Positions 24,680 to 33,054 of a stretch of 54,620 bases of DNA are shown here, piece by piece. Below the pieces are notes generated by a model. It was not told the DNA's origin. It did not search any database and saw nothing but the letters and a program-made list of their open reading frames with translations. Position 1 is the stretch's first letter, and each line of letters opens with the position of its first letter. The stretch is from Spirochaetaceae bacterium. GTDB taxonomy: Bacteria; Spirochaetota; Spirochaetia; CADAEX01. A program made the translations under genes and the position numbers. The stretch is from positions 1 to 54,620 of the forward strand of contig WQZP01000016.1 of assembly GCA_009780675.1 (NCBI GenBank), in the 5' to 3' direction.

Positions 24680-25900
24680 ATGAATTATTTGATTTTAATT
24701 CTGGCAACAACAGTTTTTTTTTATCTGATAATTCCTGGTATTGGCGCTTTTATTGTAAGAAAACAGTGGAGCGAATTTCGCAGAAAACTTGTAGCTGCTG
24801 CTGCAACACCTATCATTGACTTTTCCAAGTCCAGAGGCGGAGAGTCGGAATATCTCGGTATTTTTAAATTTTTTGGATCACTTGAAGCAATACAGGATAA
24901 ATATGAGATATGGCTCAGGAGCAGTAATTTTACAGTTACTGTAAATATGCAAAATGTTAAAATATATCTTATTCCTGCTTTTAGCTCTTTAGAAAATAAA
25001 AATGATATATATGAAAAAAACAGTGAAATTATAATAGATGAGATGCCACAGGTATTGGGATGGGAAAAATTTCATTCTTTATCCCAGCAGACAGATATTA
25101 TGGTTTGCGGTCCTCTGTTTATGGAAAAAGGGAAAGTAATTTTTAGAAATACAGCGGAAAACAGTATTACTTTTCTGATATATGATGGCAAACAAGAGTC
25201 TTTACTAAGGCGTAGTATATGGGCAGGAAGGCACAGGAATGAGTACTGGAATATATTTACCCCTGCTTCTCTGGTTGCAGGCTCTTTTTCCCTTTTTATT
25301 ATTGCCTATTATCTTTTTTCAATTCCTGAATCTGTAACTATCTCCAGATTTGCGCTTTCATTAAGCCTTATCCCTGTAATGCCCCTTTTTCCACCTGGAG
25401 TTGTGTTCTTTTTTACTTATAGGTATTTTTGGAAAAAAGCCAGATTTTTAAGGGCAGAAAGAGATATTGTAAAACTCCCTTTTCAGTACTTTCAAGCCCT
25501 GTCCGTTAATCCACCAGAGGGCATCACCCCGGCAGAAGGCGGGGATAACAATTTTTGTCTTGCTGTATGGCCGAAAATGGCATATTGCTATAAAAAAATT
25601 GAAAATAAAGAAGAAGTAAAGGAAATTTGCCATAGCAAGAATATTAAAATAAGAAGTGTATCTATTATTGAAAATAATAAATCAAAAAATAACATCTATT
25701 ATTATTTTTATAAACCAGAAAATAAGCTGGAAGACCCTTTTATAGAAGAAATTATTGTTCACGGAGACCCTGGGGCTATTATAAAGAAATGCCAACGCAA
25801 ATCAGAAATTTATGACTATTTCTCTATCGCTATTTTTGCAATAGGAATGATAATTAATTTCCCAATTACTTATTATTTTATTGACCTGATAAGCAATTAA
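24680..25900 (+). CDS. Hypothetical integral membrane protein
   Basis: A 406-residue protein. One N-terminal helix (residues 2-24, LILILATTVFFYLIIPGIGAF) is followed by about 165 soluble residues, a pair of helices at about 194-213 and 220-250, another 130 soluble residues and a final helix near 380-402. No catalytic motif stands out. Residues about 276-290 (PPEGITPAEGGDN) are encoded by a GC-rich hairpin (25520-25543), unlike the rest. It is coupled to the small gene upstream by a 2-nt gap and its stop overlaps the convergent gene's stop by 4 nt. Family and function unknown. Confidence 0.8.
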   Translation: MNYLILILATTVFFYLIIPGIGAFIVRKQWSEFRRKLVAAAATPIIDFSKSRGGESEYLGIFKFFGSLEAIQDKYEIWLRSSNFTVTVNMQNVKIYLIPAFSSLENKNDIYEKNSEIIIDEMPQVLGWEKFHSLSQQTDIMVCGPLFMEKGKVIFRNTAENSITFLIYDGKQESLLRRSIWAGRHRNEYWNIFTPASLVAGSFSLFIIAYYLFSIPESVTISRFALSLSLIPVMPLFPPGVVFFFTYRYFWKKARFLRAERDIVKLPFQYFQALSVNPPEGITPAEGGDNNFCLAVWPKMAYCYKKIENKEEVKEICHSKNIKIRSVSIIENNKSKNNIYYYFYKPENKLEDPFIEEIIVHGDPGAIIKKCQRKSEIYDYFSIAIFAIGMIINFPITYYFIDLISN

Positions 25901-27051
25901 GCATCATCCTGATTGATACTGGTTTTCGTTGGTGCAGGGCCTGGCTTCGAGGTTTTTTTTACATTTTTTGCATAACTGGCATTTAATTTTTTTCCTTTAA
26001 ATGTAACGCCATTAATAACATTTATAACAGCTTCTGCTTTTGAAGATGTAACATCTAAAAATGAATAACTATCAAGCACTTTTATCCGTTTTAGATCGCT
26101 TTTTTCTGCTACTTTAGAAGATAAAACCATTCCCGCGATATCTTTAGAATAGAGTCCTCTGGCGTTCCCAATATTTATAAAAATGGTTTTTAAATCGCTA
26201 CTTTTTTCTTCACTGTCCTTTGCCAGAACATTATATCCATTTTGCTCAGCATATTTTTTAAGAAGCCATGCTGAAAAATAACTTCTTGTAAAAAAAGGTA
26301 CATTCTTTTTTATTATTTTTTTGATTTCATCAAGGTTTTTTATATCAGATCCACTTTTTATTTCTGAAACAATATTTTGTATAAACGAATTATCCATAAT
26401 TTTCTTTTCTCCTGCCTCTGCACAGTTTATTGTTATTGGCTTTTTAAAAAGTTGATAAAAAGAATAGTCATGCTTTTTGTTCTTTGTAAAAACAATAAAA
26501 AGTTGTTTTTTACTAAGTTTTGAAAAAATAAATTCTACATCCTTTTCAAAACTATAATGATCATCTATATCACTATCTTCAATTATACAACTTTGTATCC
26601 CTTCGAGAGAGATATTATTACTTCGTATCTGGTCGATAATACTGTCCGTAGTACTTATAAATATATCCGGCTGTTTTTGAAGCAAACGGGAATCTTTTTT
26701 GATATTACGTTCAGAATTTGCAGCAACTGACAGAAGATTCGTCACTCTTCTTTGAGACAATTTTTTAAAAAGAGTACTGATTTTTACTACATTTTCAGGG
26801 GATGACGCAATAATAATGCTTTTTAACCCTGGTAATGAAGAATCTGTGTTTGCAATAACAGGAAGAACTATCCCCATAGTTTTCCCGCACCCTTCTTCGG
26901 TTTCTGCAATTATATATTTATTGCCAGAAATTGCTCCAACCAATTTTTTTTGAAGAGGGGTAAGTGTCTCGAAACCAGCTTTTTTTATGATCAAACTGTA
27001 TTTATCATTTTCTTTTGATTGATACAAAATATTATCCTGATATTTGGCCAT
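25897..27051 (-). CDS. Degenerate DEAD-box-like protein with DbpA-type RNA-binding domain
   Basis: A 384-residue protein. It opens like a DEAD-box helicase: an isolated aromatic and Q motif (FETLTPLQ, 27-34) and a P-loop (AETEEGCGKT, 50-59). Beyond that the motifs are altered: motif Ia PTREL is ASSPEN, motif II DEAD is EDSD (158-161), and motif III SAT is FTK. After one RecA-like domain there is only a short linker (about 215-285) where the second RecA domain, with its arginine finger, should be. Residues 287-366 then match the DbpA RNA-binding domain (FINIGNARGL, GMVLSSKV, IKVLDSYSFLDV), which in DbpA binds 23S rRNA. ATP-driven unwinding is unlikely; an RNA-binding assembly factor is a better guess. 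The Lys/Pro-rich tail is disordered. Known: family motifs. Inferred: role. Confidence 0.8.
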   Translation of the reverse strand: MAKYQDNILYQSKENDKYSLIIKKAGFETLTPLQKKLVGAISGNKYIIAETEEGCGKTMGIVLPVIANTDSSLPGLKSIIIASSPENVVKISTLFKKLSQRRVTNLLSVAANSERNIKKDSRLLQKQPDIFISTTDSIIDQIRSNNISLEGIQSCIIEDSDIDDHYSFEKDVEFIFSKLSKKQLFIVFTKNKKHDYSFYQLFKKPITINCAEAGEKKIMDNSFIQNIVSEIKSGSDIKNLDEIKKIIKKNVPFFTRSYFSAWLLKKYAEQNGYNVLAKDSEEKSSDLKTIFINIGNARGLYSKDIAGMVLSSKVAEKSDLKRIKVLDSYSFLDVTSSKAEAVINVINGVTFKGKKLNASYAKNVKKTSKPGPAPTKTSINQDDA

Positions 27052-27184
27052 TCCTTAAAAAATAGTATCTGTTTTAAAAATTGTCAATATAACAGTATAT
27101 CATTCAGATTTTGGCAATATAATTAGGTAAATATACCGATATAATAACTATAATCCATAAATTTATTGTAATGATAGGGATACA

Positions 27185-28393
27185 ATGAGAAAAATTTGGC
27201 TATTTTTATTGCTTTTTCTATTCCTCACAGTTTTTTGTTTTGCAGTTGCTGAACAGTTTGAATATAGGTTTGTCGTTGGTACAAAATACAGAATTTTGTC
27301 CGAAGTAGATGAAAATGTCTATATAAATAGTGTTCTTTCGCATCATGCAAGAATGCTTAACAGGATATCTGTGGAAATAATAGAAGCAGACCATGAAAGT
27401 GGTGTTATGTTTGCAACGCTTGATTTATCTGAAAGAATTACCGGAAGATTCTCTACTTATGAAATTACTGAAAGATATGAATCTACATTCCGTCAGGACA
27501 GGCGTGGATTTACAACTGTAGACAGGCAATACTTTATTCCAATGGCAAGAGATATCCCTGTTTTTCCTGACTATCCCATTGAACCTGGATATGAATGGAC
27601 CGGCGAAGGAGAAGAAGTTCATGATTTCAGGAGAAGTTTTAATATTCCACAACCTTATGCTTTCCCTGTGAGCGTAAGTTATAAATATCTTGGAAAAGAT
27701 GAAACAGGGTTATACGATGTTTTCAACATAAGATACAGTGTTGACCATGAAACCAATTTTCCCAGACCAAGAAATGTAACAAATCAATTACATCTTGTAA
27801 GAATAACAGGCTCTACTGATCAAATAATGTTGTGGGATAACAAAAGAGGCCGCGCTTTTAGTTATAGCGAAGAATTTATTTTTGAAATGGAATTGTTATC
27901 TGGCGATATAGTAACATTTACAGGAACTGCATGGGCAGAAGTTATTGAGGCAGAAGATCTTGATACAGACAAGCTCGTAGAAGAAGTTGAGCAATCAATC
28001 AGGGATTCCGGCATTGAAAATGTCTATGTAGAAAGGGTCGCAGAAGGTATAAAAATAACAATCGAGGATATTCAGTTCCTCCCGGATTCTGCAATACTTG
28101 CAGAGACAGAATTTGAAAAATTAGCGCAAATAATTGAGATACTTCATAATAATCCAAACCATGATCTTCTTATAATAGGGCACACTGCTCTTGCAGGAAC
28201 AGCAGAGGGGAGAAGAGCGCTTTCGTTTCAAAGAGCAAGGGGTGTTGCAGAGCATATCCTTGATTCCGGAGCAAGAACAGAAAGAGAGGTGCGGATACTG
28301 GGCCGGGGGGCAGAAGAGCCTGTTGCGACAAACGCAACCGAAGAAGGGAGAAGAAGAAACAGGCGGGTCGAGATAATTATTCTTGAGAACTAG
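27185..28393 (+). CDS. OmpA-family C-terminal domain exported protein
   Basis: A 402-residue exported protein. Signal peptide MRKIWLFLLLFLFLTVFCFAVA. Residues 24-260 are beta-rich and unrecognised (possibly a barrel or periplasmic lipid/ligand domain). Residues about 285-402 form an OmpA peptidoglycan-binding domain: IQFLPDSAIL, LLIIGHTALAGTAEGRRALSFQRARGVAEHIL (in parts: GHTALAGT, LSFQRA), ILGRGAEEPVA and a final RRNRRVEIIILEN. It resembles the T. pallidum arrangement in which an OmpA domain follows a distinct N-terminal region. It should tether envelope to cell wall in the periplasm. GGGATACA before the ATG is a weak ribosome site. Confidence 0.9.
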   Translation: MRKIWLFLLLFLFLTVFCFAVAEQFEYRFVVGTKYRILSEVDENVYINSVLSHHARMLNRISVEIIEADHESGVMFATLDLSERITGRFSTYEITERYESTFRQDRRGFTTVDRQYFIPMARDIPVFPDYPIEPGYEWTGEGEEVHDFRRSFNIPQPYAFPVSVSYKYLGKDETGLYDVFNIRYSVDHETNFPRPRNVTNQLHLVRITGSTDQIMLWDNKRGRAFSYSEEFIFEMELLSGDIVTFTGTAWAEVIEAEDLDTDKLVEEVEQSIRDSGIENVYVERVAEGIKITIEDIQFLPDSAILAETEFEKLAQIIEILHNNPNHDLLIIGHTALAGTAEGRRALSFQRARGVAEHILDSGARTEREVRILGRGAEEPVATNATEEGRRRNRRVEIIILEN

Positions 28394-28418
28394 GCGTATG
28401 TGCGATATTTAGTATTAT

Positions 28419-29183
28419 TTAATCGCCAACAAGTGTTTTGATTGCTGCGTGCGCTGCAAAAAGACCAAACATTGCGGTAACGATTGGGTAACTTCCGAGT
28501 ATGTTTCTTTCTCTTCCTCTTGTGTAGGAGGCCGGGAATTCTGCTTCTTCTTCCAAATCCTGAGCGCTTTTTTTAGAAGGCGGTCTTAGCCCTGTTTTTA
28601 ATGCAGGTTCTGTTGAATATATTACTGTTATACCTTCTGTGATCCCTTTTCGCTTTAAAAACCGTCTTAGATTTTTCGCAAGGGGGCATACATCTGTTTC
28701 AGAAATATCTGCTATTCTTATTTTTGATGGATCTTTTCTTAATGCTGCACCCATGGAGGATATGACAGGTATTTTGTTTGTAACACAATATGCCAGTAGC
28801 TCTACTTTGGGGCCAAGCGAATCAATAGCATCTATTGCTATATCTGGTTTTTCTGCAAAGATCAAATCAAAAGAATCTTTGTGGGCAAAAATATTTTTTT
28901 TATTTACTGTACATAGTGGATTTATATCTTTTATCCTTTCCCCGATCACATCAACTTTGAGCTTTCCAACTGTGGAGTCAAGCGCCCCTATATGCCTGTT
29001 TATATTTGAAACTGCAATCACATCAAAATCCACAAGAGTAAAATGGCCTGTTCCGCAGCGCGCAAGAGCTTCTGCAGCAAAACCTCCGACAGCCCCAAGC
29101 CCTGCGATCGTGATTTTCTTCTCCCCAAGGAGCTTTACTTTTTCATTTCCTATTAGCTGTATAAGCCTTGAAAACCTTTCCAT
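28419..29183 (-). CDS. tcdA: tRNA threonylcarbamoyladenosine dehydratase (ThiF/MoeB family)
   Basis: A 254-residue E1-like enzyme. The nucleotide-binding glycine motif IAGLGAVGGFAAEAL (26-40), VDFDVIAVSNINRHIGA (51-67) with its conserved Asp and Arg, and VIDAIDS-type acidic segment (DIAIDAIDSLGPK) fit TcdA, which cyclises ct6A in tRNA using ATP. The MoeB-type zinc cysteines are absent, as in TcdA. Length is typical (about 250-270). Its start lies inside the end of tatD (41-nt overlap), so translation is likely coupled. Distinguishing TcdA from other ThiF-like enzymes by sequence alone leaves slight doubt. Confidence 0.9.
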   Translation of the reverse strand: MERFSRLIQLIGNEKVKLLGEKKITIAGLGAVGGFAAEALARCGTGHFTLVDFDVIAVSNINRHIGALDSTVGKLKVDVIGERIKDINPLCTVNKKNIFAHKDSFDLIFAEKPDIAIDAIDSLGPKVELLAYCVTNKIPVISSMGAALRKDPSKIRIADISETDVCPLAKNLRRFLKRKGITEGITVIYSTEPALKTGLRPPSKKSAQDLEEEAEFPASYTRGRERNILGSYPIVTAMFGLFAAHAAIKTLVGD

Positions 29184-30168
29184 TTTCTTCGATTACTCCG
29201 CTTAGTTCTGTTATATCCATTTTTAAAACAGATGCTGCCTCATTATAAACTGCAAGCAACCTTTTTAAATATTTTTTCCCATAATAATTATCTTCTTTTG
29301 AATATTCCACATTTATGCTGTTTTCGCAGCCATTGTCCTGCTCTGCTGCTCTATTATCATTTGATGAACATTGTTCTGTTCCATATAGCCCTTTGTCATC
29401 CTGCTGCAGGCCAGAAGCATCAGGGGGTTGTTTTGAATAACAGGTAAAATCTGTTTCAAGCAAAAGGTGTTTTAAGTCTATTTTTGATATGGATTCCTCT
29501 GCTTTTCGTGAAAAAGCCCCGTATCTTTCAAGCCCAAAAGAGGGGTAGCCCCCAAGCTCTGTTATTGTTTTAGCAGCTTCTGCAGACCCACTGTACGCAT
29601 GTATAATAAACGGGGCTTTGATTCTGTTTTTTACTTTTTGGAGCTCTTCTGTTAAAAGCCCCCATGAGCGGACACAGTGTATTGTAAAAGGTTTTTCGGT
29701 TTTTAAAGCAATATCAAGGCAGTTTCTAAAGAGATAAAGCTGTTTTTCTTTATCTGCCCCTTTAAGCTTGTCAAATCCAAACTCTCCTATAAAAGCCCCT
29801 GTTTTGGATGATATTTCTTCGAGGCTGTTTATTATTTCTTTGCTTGCGTCTGTGCTGTCCCATGGGTGGATCCCGATAAAAGGTGTTATTTTAAGATTAT
29901 TGCGGCTTATGGATAAAGAAAATTCTGTCCCTTTTTCCCACAGGCCTTTTTCGCGGATATTATTAAGTATTAGCCCAACAGAAATTCCCTGCTCCTGGTT
30001 ACACTGATGAAGATTTTTTGCCCCAAAGCAAGTCCGTGGCATCTCCATTGCTGGCAGGACAGGGTCCATCAGTGTAATATTTCTGGCAGAAATGTAAGTG
30101 ATTATTTTATCCATTACCACACCCGAATCATAGGTATAGAAATGGCAGTGAAAATCGTTTAATACCAT
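29143..30168 (-). CDS. tatD: TatD-family metal-dependent hydrolase with insertion
   Basis: A 341-residue TIM-barrel hydrolase, 80 residues longer than typical TatD. Family motifs: LNDFHCHFY at the N-terminus, GIHPW, GEFGFD, FTIHCVRSWG, FIIHAYSGS and LLETDF. Members are divalent-metal DNases/exonucleases or D-aminoacyl-tRNA hydrolases. After LLETDF comes a hydrophilic insertion of about 50 residues (PPDASGLQQDD to EYSKEDNYYG), possibly repeat-derived: 29395-29410 contains CCTGC/GCAGG next to ATGAC. The start is ATG 30168; a TTG at 30177 is also in frame, and neither has a Shine-Dalgarno. The 3' end overlaps tcdA. An N-terminal stretch VLPAMEMPRTCFGAK is also unusual. Confidence 0.85.
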   Translation of the reverse strand: MVLNDFHCHFYTYDSGVVMDKIITYISARNITLMDPVLPAMEMPRTCFGAKNLHQCNQEQGISVGLILNNIREKGLWEKGTEFSLSISRNNLKITPFIGIHPWDSTDASKEIINSLEEISSKTGAFIGEFGFDKLKGADKEKQLYLFRNCLDIALKTEKPFTIHCVRSWGLLTEELQKVKNRIKAPFIIHAYSGSAEAAKTITELGGYPSFGLERYGAFSRKAEESISKIDLKHLLLETDFTCYSKQPPDASGLQQDDKGLYGTEQCSSNDNRAAEQDNGCENSINVEYSKEDNYYGKKYLKRLLAVYNEAASVLKMDITELSGVIEENGKVFKAYTANRK

Positions 30169-30240
30169 AACAAGCAATTATACACAAATTTATCATAAAA
30201 GAATTTTTTTGAATACATTGATAGTTGACATAAAATTTTA

Positions 30241-30269
30241 TTGACACCTTTTTTTTGTCTTAATATACT
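30241..30269 (+). promoter_or_regulatory. Promoter of the 2-oxoacid oxidoreductase operon
   Basis: TTGACA (30241-30246), 17 nt, TATACT (30264-30269): nearly perfect consensus. Transcription should start about 30276, leaving roughly 50 nt before the TTG start at 30325. Confidence 0.85.
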
Positions 30270-30280
30270 GCTAGCATCTC

Positions 30281-30310
30281 ACTAAGTAATTCTATTTACT
30301 AAGATTCTAT
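30281..30310 (+). repeat. Imperfect direct repeat in the operon leader
   Basis: ACTAAGTAATTCTAT (30281-30295) and ACTAAGATTCTAT (30298-30310) are direct repeats, offset 17 nt, located just downstream of the predicted start point. They could be a regulator site; function unproven. Confidence 0.4.
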
Positions 30311-30324
30311 CGAGGAGAAAAATA

Positions 30325-30537
30325 TTGTCAAAAGGTAAACCTCTAATTGATCGTGAAAGATGTAAAGGGTGTACTCTTTGTATAGAGGCATGCCCACAGA
30401 AAATTTTGAAGATGTCGCAGCAAATAAACCGACGAGGCGTTTATTATCCAGAGTGTTTGGATGAGGGGAAATGTACAGCATGTACTTTTTGTGCTATTAT
30501 TTGCCCCGACATAGCTATTGAAATTGAGAAATTTTAG
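30325..30537 (+). CDS. 2-oxoacid:ferredoxin oxidoreductase, ferredoxin-like (delta) subunit
   Basis: A 70-residue protein with two [4Fe-4S] motifs: CKGCTLCIEACP and CTACTFCAIICP. It starts at TTG 30325 with GAGGAG 7 nt upstream; no in-frame ATG lies at a plausible start. In four-subunit 2-oxoacid oxidoreductases this subunit passes electrons from the TPP enzyme core to ferredoxin. The next three genes encode the other subunits in close succession. Substrate could be 2-oxoisovalerate, 2-oxoglutarate or another 2-oxoacid. Confidence 0.93.
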   Translation: MSKGKPLIDRERCKGCTLCIEACPQKILKMSQQINRRGVYYPECLDEGKCTACTFCAIICPDIAIEIEKF

Positions 30538-30553
30538 CCGGAGAAAGAGCAAA

Positions 30554-31600
30554 ATGAAAAAAAAGATTCTGATGAGAGGAAATGAGGCTGTTGGAGAAGC
30601 TGCACTCCTTGCGGGATGCAAGGCATATTTTGGCTATCCTATTACGCCACAGAATGAAATCCCTGAATATCTGTCTACAAGGCTGCCGGAACGCGGGGGC
30701 GTTTTTTTACAGGCAGAGAGTGAAATTGGTGCAATAAACATGGTAATGGGCGCAGCCGCAGCAGGTGTAAGAACAATGACTACTACATCTTCCCCTGGTA
30801 TGACGCTAAAGCAGGAAAGTATATCATATCTTGCTGGAAACGAGCTCCCATGTGTAATTGTTAATATGGTGCGTGGTGGTCCTGGTCTTGGAAATATTTC
30901 AGGAGCGCAAAGCGATTATTTTCAGGCTACCCGTAGCGGACATGGCGATTTCAGATCAATCGTTCTTGCTCCGGAAAATGTGCAGGAACTTGCAGACCAC
31001 ACAATAAAAGCATTTGAGCTTTCAGACAAGTATAGAATGATTGCAATTGTTCTTGGAGATGGATATCTTGCGCAGATGTCTGAGCCACTTGTGCTTCCAG
31101 ACCCTGTAAAATCCGCACCGGAAAGATCTTATGCTCTTACTGGAGCAAAAGGGCGTGAACAAAGGATAATAGCTTCTTTAAGGCTTATTCCTGAAACTTC
31201 TCTTGACGCGCATAATCATGACCTTCAGAAAAAATATGCGGAAGTAAAGAAAAACGAAGTTCTTTTTGATACATATAAGACTGATGATGCTGACTATGTT
31301 CTTGTTGCATACGGGCTTAGTGCCAGAATTGCAAAACAAGCAGTTAGAAATTTAAGAAACAGTGGCATTAAAGCAGGGCTTTTTAGACCAATAACATTGT
31401 GGCCATTTCCTTCGGATCAGCTTGAAGCGCTTTCGAAAAAAACAAAGAAAATGCTTGCAGTTGAAATGAGCATGGGACAGATGGTAGAAGATGTTAAGCT
31501 AAGTGTTAAAGGCAATGTAGAAGTTGACTTTTATGGAAGAACTGGCGGTATGCTTCCGGAAATTGATAAAATTGTGGAAAGGGTAAAAAGTTATGAGTAA
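30554..31600 (+). CDS. vorB: 2-oxoacid:ferredoxin oxidoreductase alpha subunit (VorB-like)
   Basis: A 348-residue subunit with the family start MKKKILMRGNEAVGEAALLAGC and the YPITPQNEIPEYL motif, plus MTTTSSPGMTLKQESISYLAG. It fits the shorter VorB (2-ketoisovalerate) type more than fused pyruvate enzymes. I start at ATG 30554 (GGAG about 12 nt upstream); an earlier in-frame codon at 30518 lies in the previous gene. It overlaps the beta gene by 8 nt. The enzyme cleaves a 2-oxoacid with CoA to acyl-CoA, CO2 and reduced ferredoxin, or runs in reverse as reductive carboxylation. Substrate class is inferred from resemblance and neighbours, and not proven. Confidence 0.88.
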   Translation: MKKKILMRGNEAVGEAALLAGCKAYFGYPITPQNEIPEYLSTRLPERGGVFLQAESEIGAINMVMGAAAAGVRTMTTTSSPGMTLKQESISYLAGNELPCVIVNMVRGGPGLGNISGAQSDYFQATRSGHGDFRSIVLAPENVQELADHTIKAFELSDKYRMIAIVLGDGYLAQMSEPLVLPDPVKSAPERSYALTGAKGREQRIIASLRLIPETSLDAHNHDLQKKYAEVKKNEVLFDTYKTDDADYVLVAYGLSARIAKQAVRNLRNSGIKAGLFRPITLWPFPSDQLEALSKKTKKMLAVEMSMGQMVEDVKLSVKGNVEVDFYGRTGGMLPEIDKIVERVKSYE

Positions 31601-32351
31601 AATATATGAATTTCCCAAATCTATGAATAATGTGCCTACCCACTACTGTACAGGGTGTGCGCATGGAATTGTTCATAAGCTTATTGGTCAGTGTATGGAT
31701 GAACTTAAAATAGTAGAGAATACTATTGTTGTTGCTCCTGTAGGTTGTGCTGTATTGGTATATAAATATTTTAAAGCTGATGGTATTGAATCTCCACATG
31801 GCAGAGCGCAGGCTGTTGCAACAGGTATTACAAGAGTTCATAAAGATAAAATAGTAATGTCTTACCAGGGCGATGGAGACCTCCTTGCAATTGGAACAGC
31901 GGAAACGCTGCATGCTGCAAACAGAGGCGAAAAAATGGTTGTGATTTTTGTCAACAATGCGATTTATGGAATGACAGGCGGACAAATGGCCCCAACTACA
32001 ATGGCTAAGCAGGTTACAAGCACAACTCCTAATGGAAGAGACACAGATGAAACTGGACATCCGATCCGGGGCTGTGAACTTATAAATAGCCTTGAAAAAC
32101 CATATTATATTGAAAGATGCAGTATTCATGACATCAAGCACATTAATAAAACAAAAGAAGCAATAAAAAAAGCTTTCGAATACCAGAAAGAAGGCAAGGG
32201 ATATTGTTTCGTTGAGATTCTTGGAATGTGCCCAACAAACTGGGGAATGGATCCTTATTCCAGAACAGCAATTAATTGGGTAAAAGATGAAATGGTACCA
32301 TATTTCCCGCTAAAACTTTTTAGAGACAAAGGGGTGCGTACAAATGCGTAA
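31593..32351 (+). CDS. 2-oxoacid:ferredoxin oxidoreductase beta subunit (TPP-binding)
   Basis: A 252-residue thiamine pyrophosphate-binding subunit. CTGCAHGIVHKL near residue 19, PHGRAQAVATGI about 69, the TPP/Mg2+ motif GDGDLLAIGTAE (about 93-104) and NNAIYGMTGGQMAPTT about 118-133 are all present. FVEILGMCPTNWGMDP is the usual C-terminal block. The start overlaps vorB by 8 nt and the gamma gene begins within its last 8 nt, so the subunits are translationally coupled. The short length, without its own iron-sulfur extension, goes with the separate ferredoxin subunit. Confidence 0.93.
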   Translation: MSKIYEFPKSMNNVPTHYCTGCAHGIVHKLIGQCMDELKIVENTIVVAPVGCAVLVYKYFKADGIESPHGRAQAVATGITRVHKDKIVMSYQGDGDLLAIGTAETLHAANRGEKMVVIFVNNAIYGMTGGQMAPTTMAKQVTSTTPNGRDTDETGHPIRGCELINSLEKPYYIERCSIHDIKHINKTKEAIKKAFEYQKEGKGYCFVEILGMCPTNWGMDPYSRTAINWVKDEMVPYFPLKLFRDKGVRTNA

Positions 32352-32883
32352 GGAAATAAGATTTGCAGGATTCGGCGGACAAGGTGTTGTTATTGCCGGA
32401 AAAATCCTTAGTATAGCTGCAATGATGGAAGGAAAAAGTGTTTCACATATTCCATCTTATGGCGCAGAAATGAGAGGTGGGACAGCAAATTGTAGTGTTG
32501 TAGTTTCTGACGATGACATTGCTTCTCCTATTGTTGTGGATTTGGATATTTGTATTGCTTTAAGTTTACCAGCAATGCTTAAATTTGAACCAAAGATTAA
32601 AAAAGGCGGGCTTCTTATTTATAATAGCTCTCTTATTTCAGATAAACCTAAAAGAGATGATATTGAAACTGTTGCAATCAATGCAAATGAAATATCTGCA
32701 AAACATGGCTCTACAATAGGTGTAAATATGGCAGTATTGGGACTTCTTGTAAAAAAAGTACCTGAAATTGCAAAATTAGATTCTCTCACAAAAGCTCTTG
32801 ATGAAGCTATTTCAGAAAGAGGTAAAAAGCATAACCCTGTAAATATTGCGATAATGAAAGACGCTTACAACCTAATTCCATAA
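32344..32883 (+). CDS. 2-oxoacid:ferredoxin oxidoreductase gamma subunit
   Basis: A 179-residue subunit: EIRFAGFGGQGVVIAGKIL at the N-terminus, SYGAEMRGGTANCSVVVSD about 39-57 and GVNMAVLGLLVKKVPE about 125-140 are typical. This domain lies at the alpha/beta interface and in related enzymes helps bind CoA. It completes the four-gene order delta, alpha, beta, gamma. A terminator follows 29 nt after its stop, so the oxidoreductase forms its own unit, with the next gene starting about 170 nt downstream. Confidence 0.93.
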   Translation: MRKEIRFAGFGGQGVVIAGKILSIAAMMEGKSVSHIPSYGAEMRGGTANCSVVVSDDDIASPIVVDLDICIALSLPAMLKFEPKIKKGGLLIYNSSLISDKPKRDDIETVAINANEISAKHGSTIGVNMAVLGLLVKKVPEIAKLDSLTKALDEAISERGKKHNPVNIAIMKDAYNLIP

Positions 32884-32911
32884 TTTTAGGCTTTATGCTA
32901 AATAATGCAAA

Positions 32912-32952
32912 GGCCGGACTTGCTATACGTATGTCCGGTCTTTTTTGTTTTT
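32912..32952 (+). terminator. Terminator after the oxidoreductase operon
   Basis: Arms GGCCGGAC (32912-32919) and GTCCGGTC (32933-32940), 13-nt loop, then TTTTTTGTTTTTT. A strong intrinsic terminator. Confidence 0.93.
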
Positions 32953-33054
32953 TGTGCCTTTTACAGACATTGAAAAAATATTACAATATAATAGTGTCGA
33001 AAATTTAAAAGAAATAAAAATAAATTTGTTGCCATTTTAATTGAGGAGGAAAAA

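Noticed and set aside
28639-29205. 188-codon plus-strand frame opposite tcdA
   Set aside because: TcdA motifs on the minus strand are decisive; the plus frame is an artefact of codon bias.
31506-32141. 211-codon minus-strand frame in the TPP-binding subunit
   Set aside because: Rich in Cys, Phe and Tyr as expected of antisense translation, with no motif.
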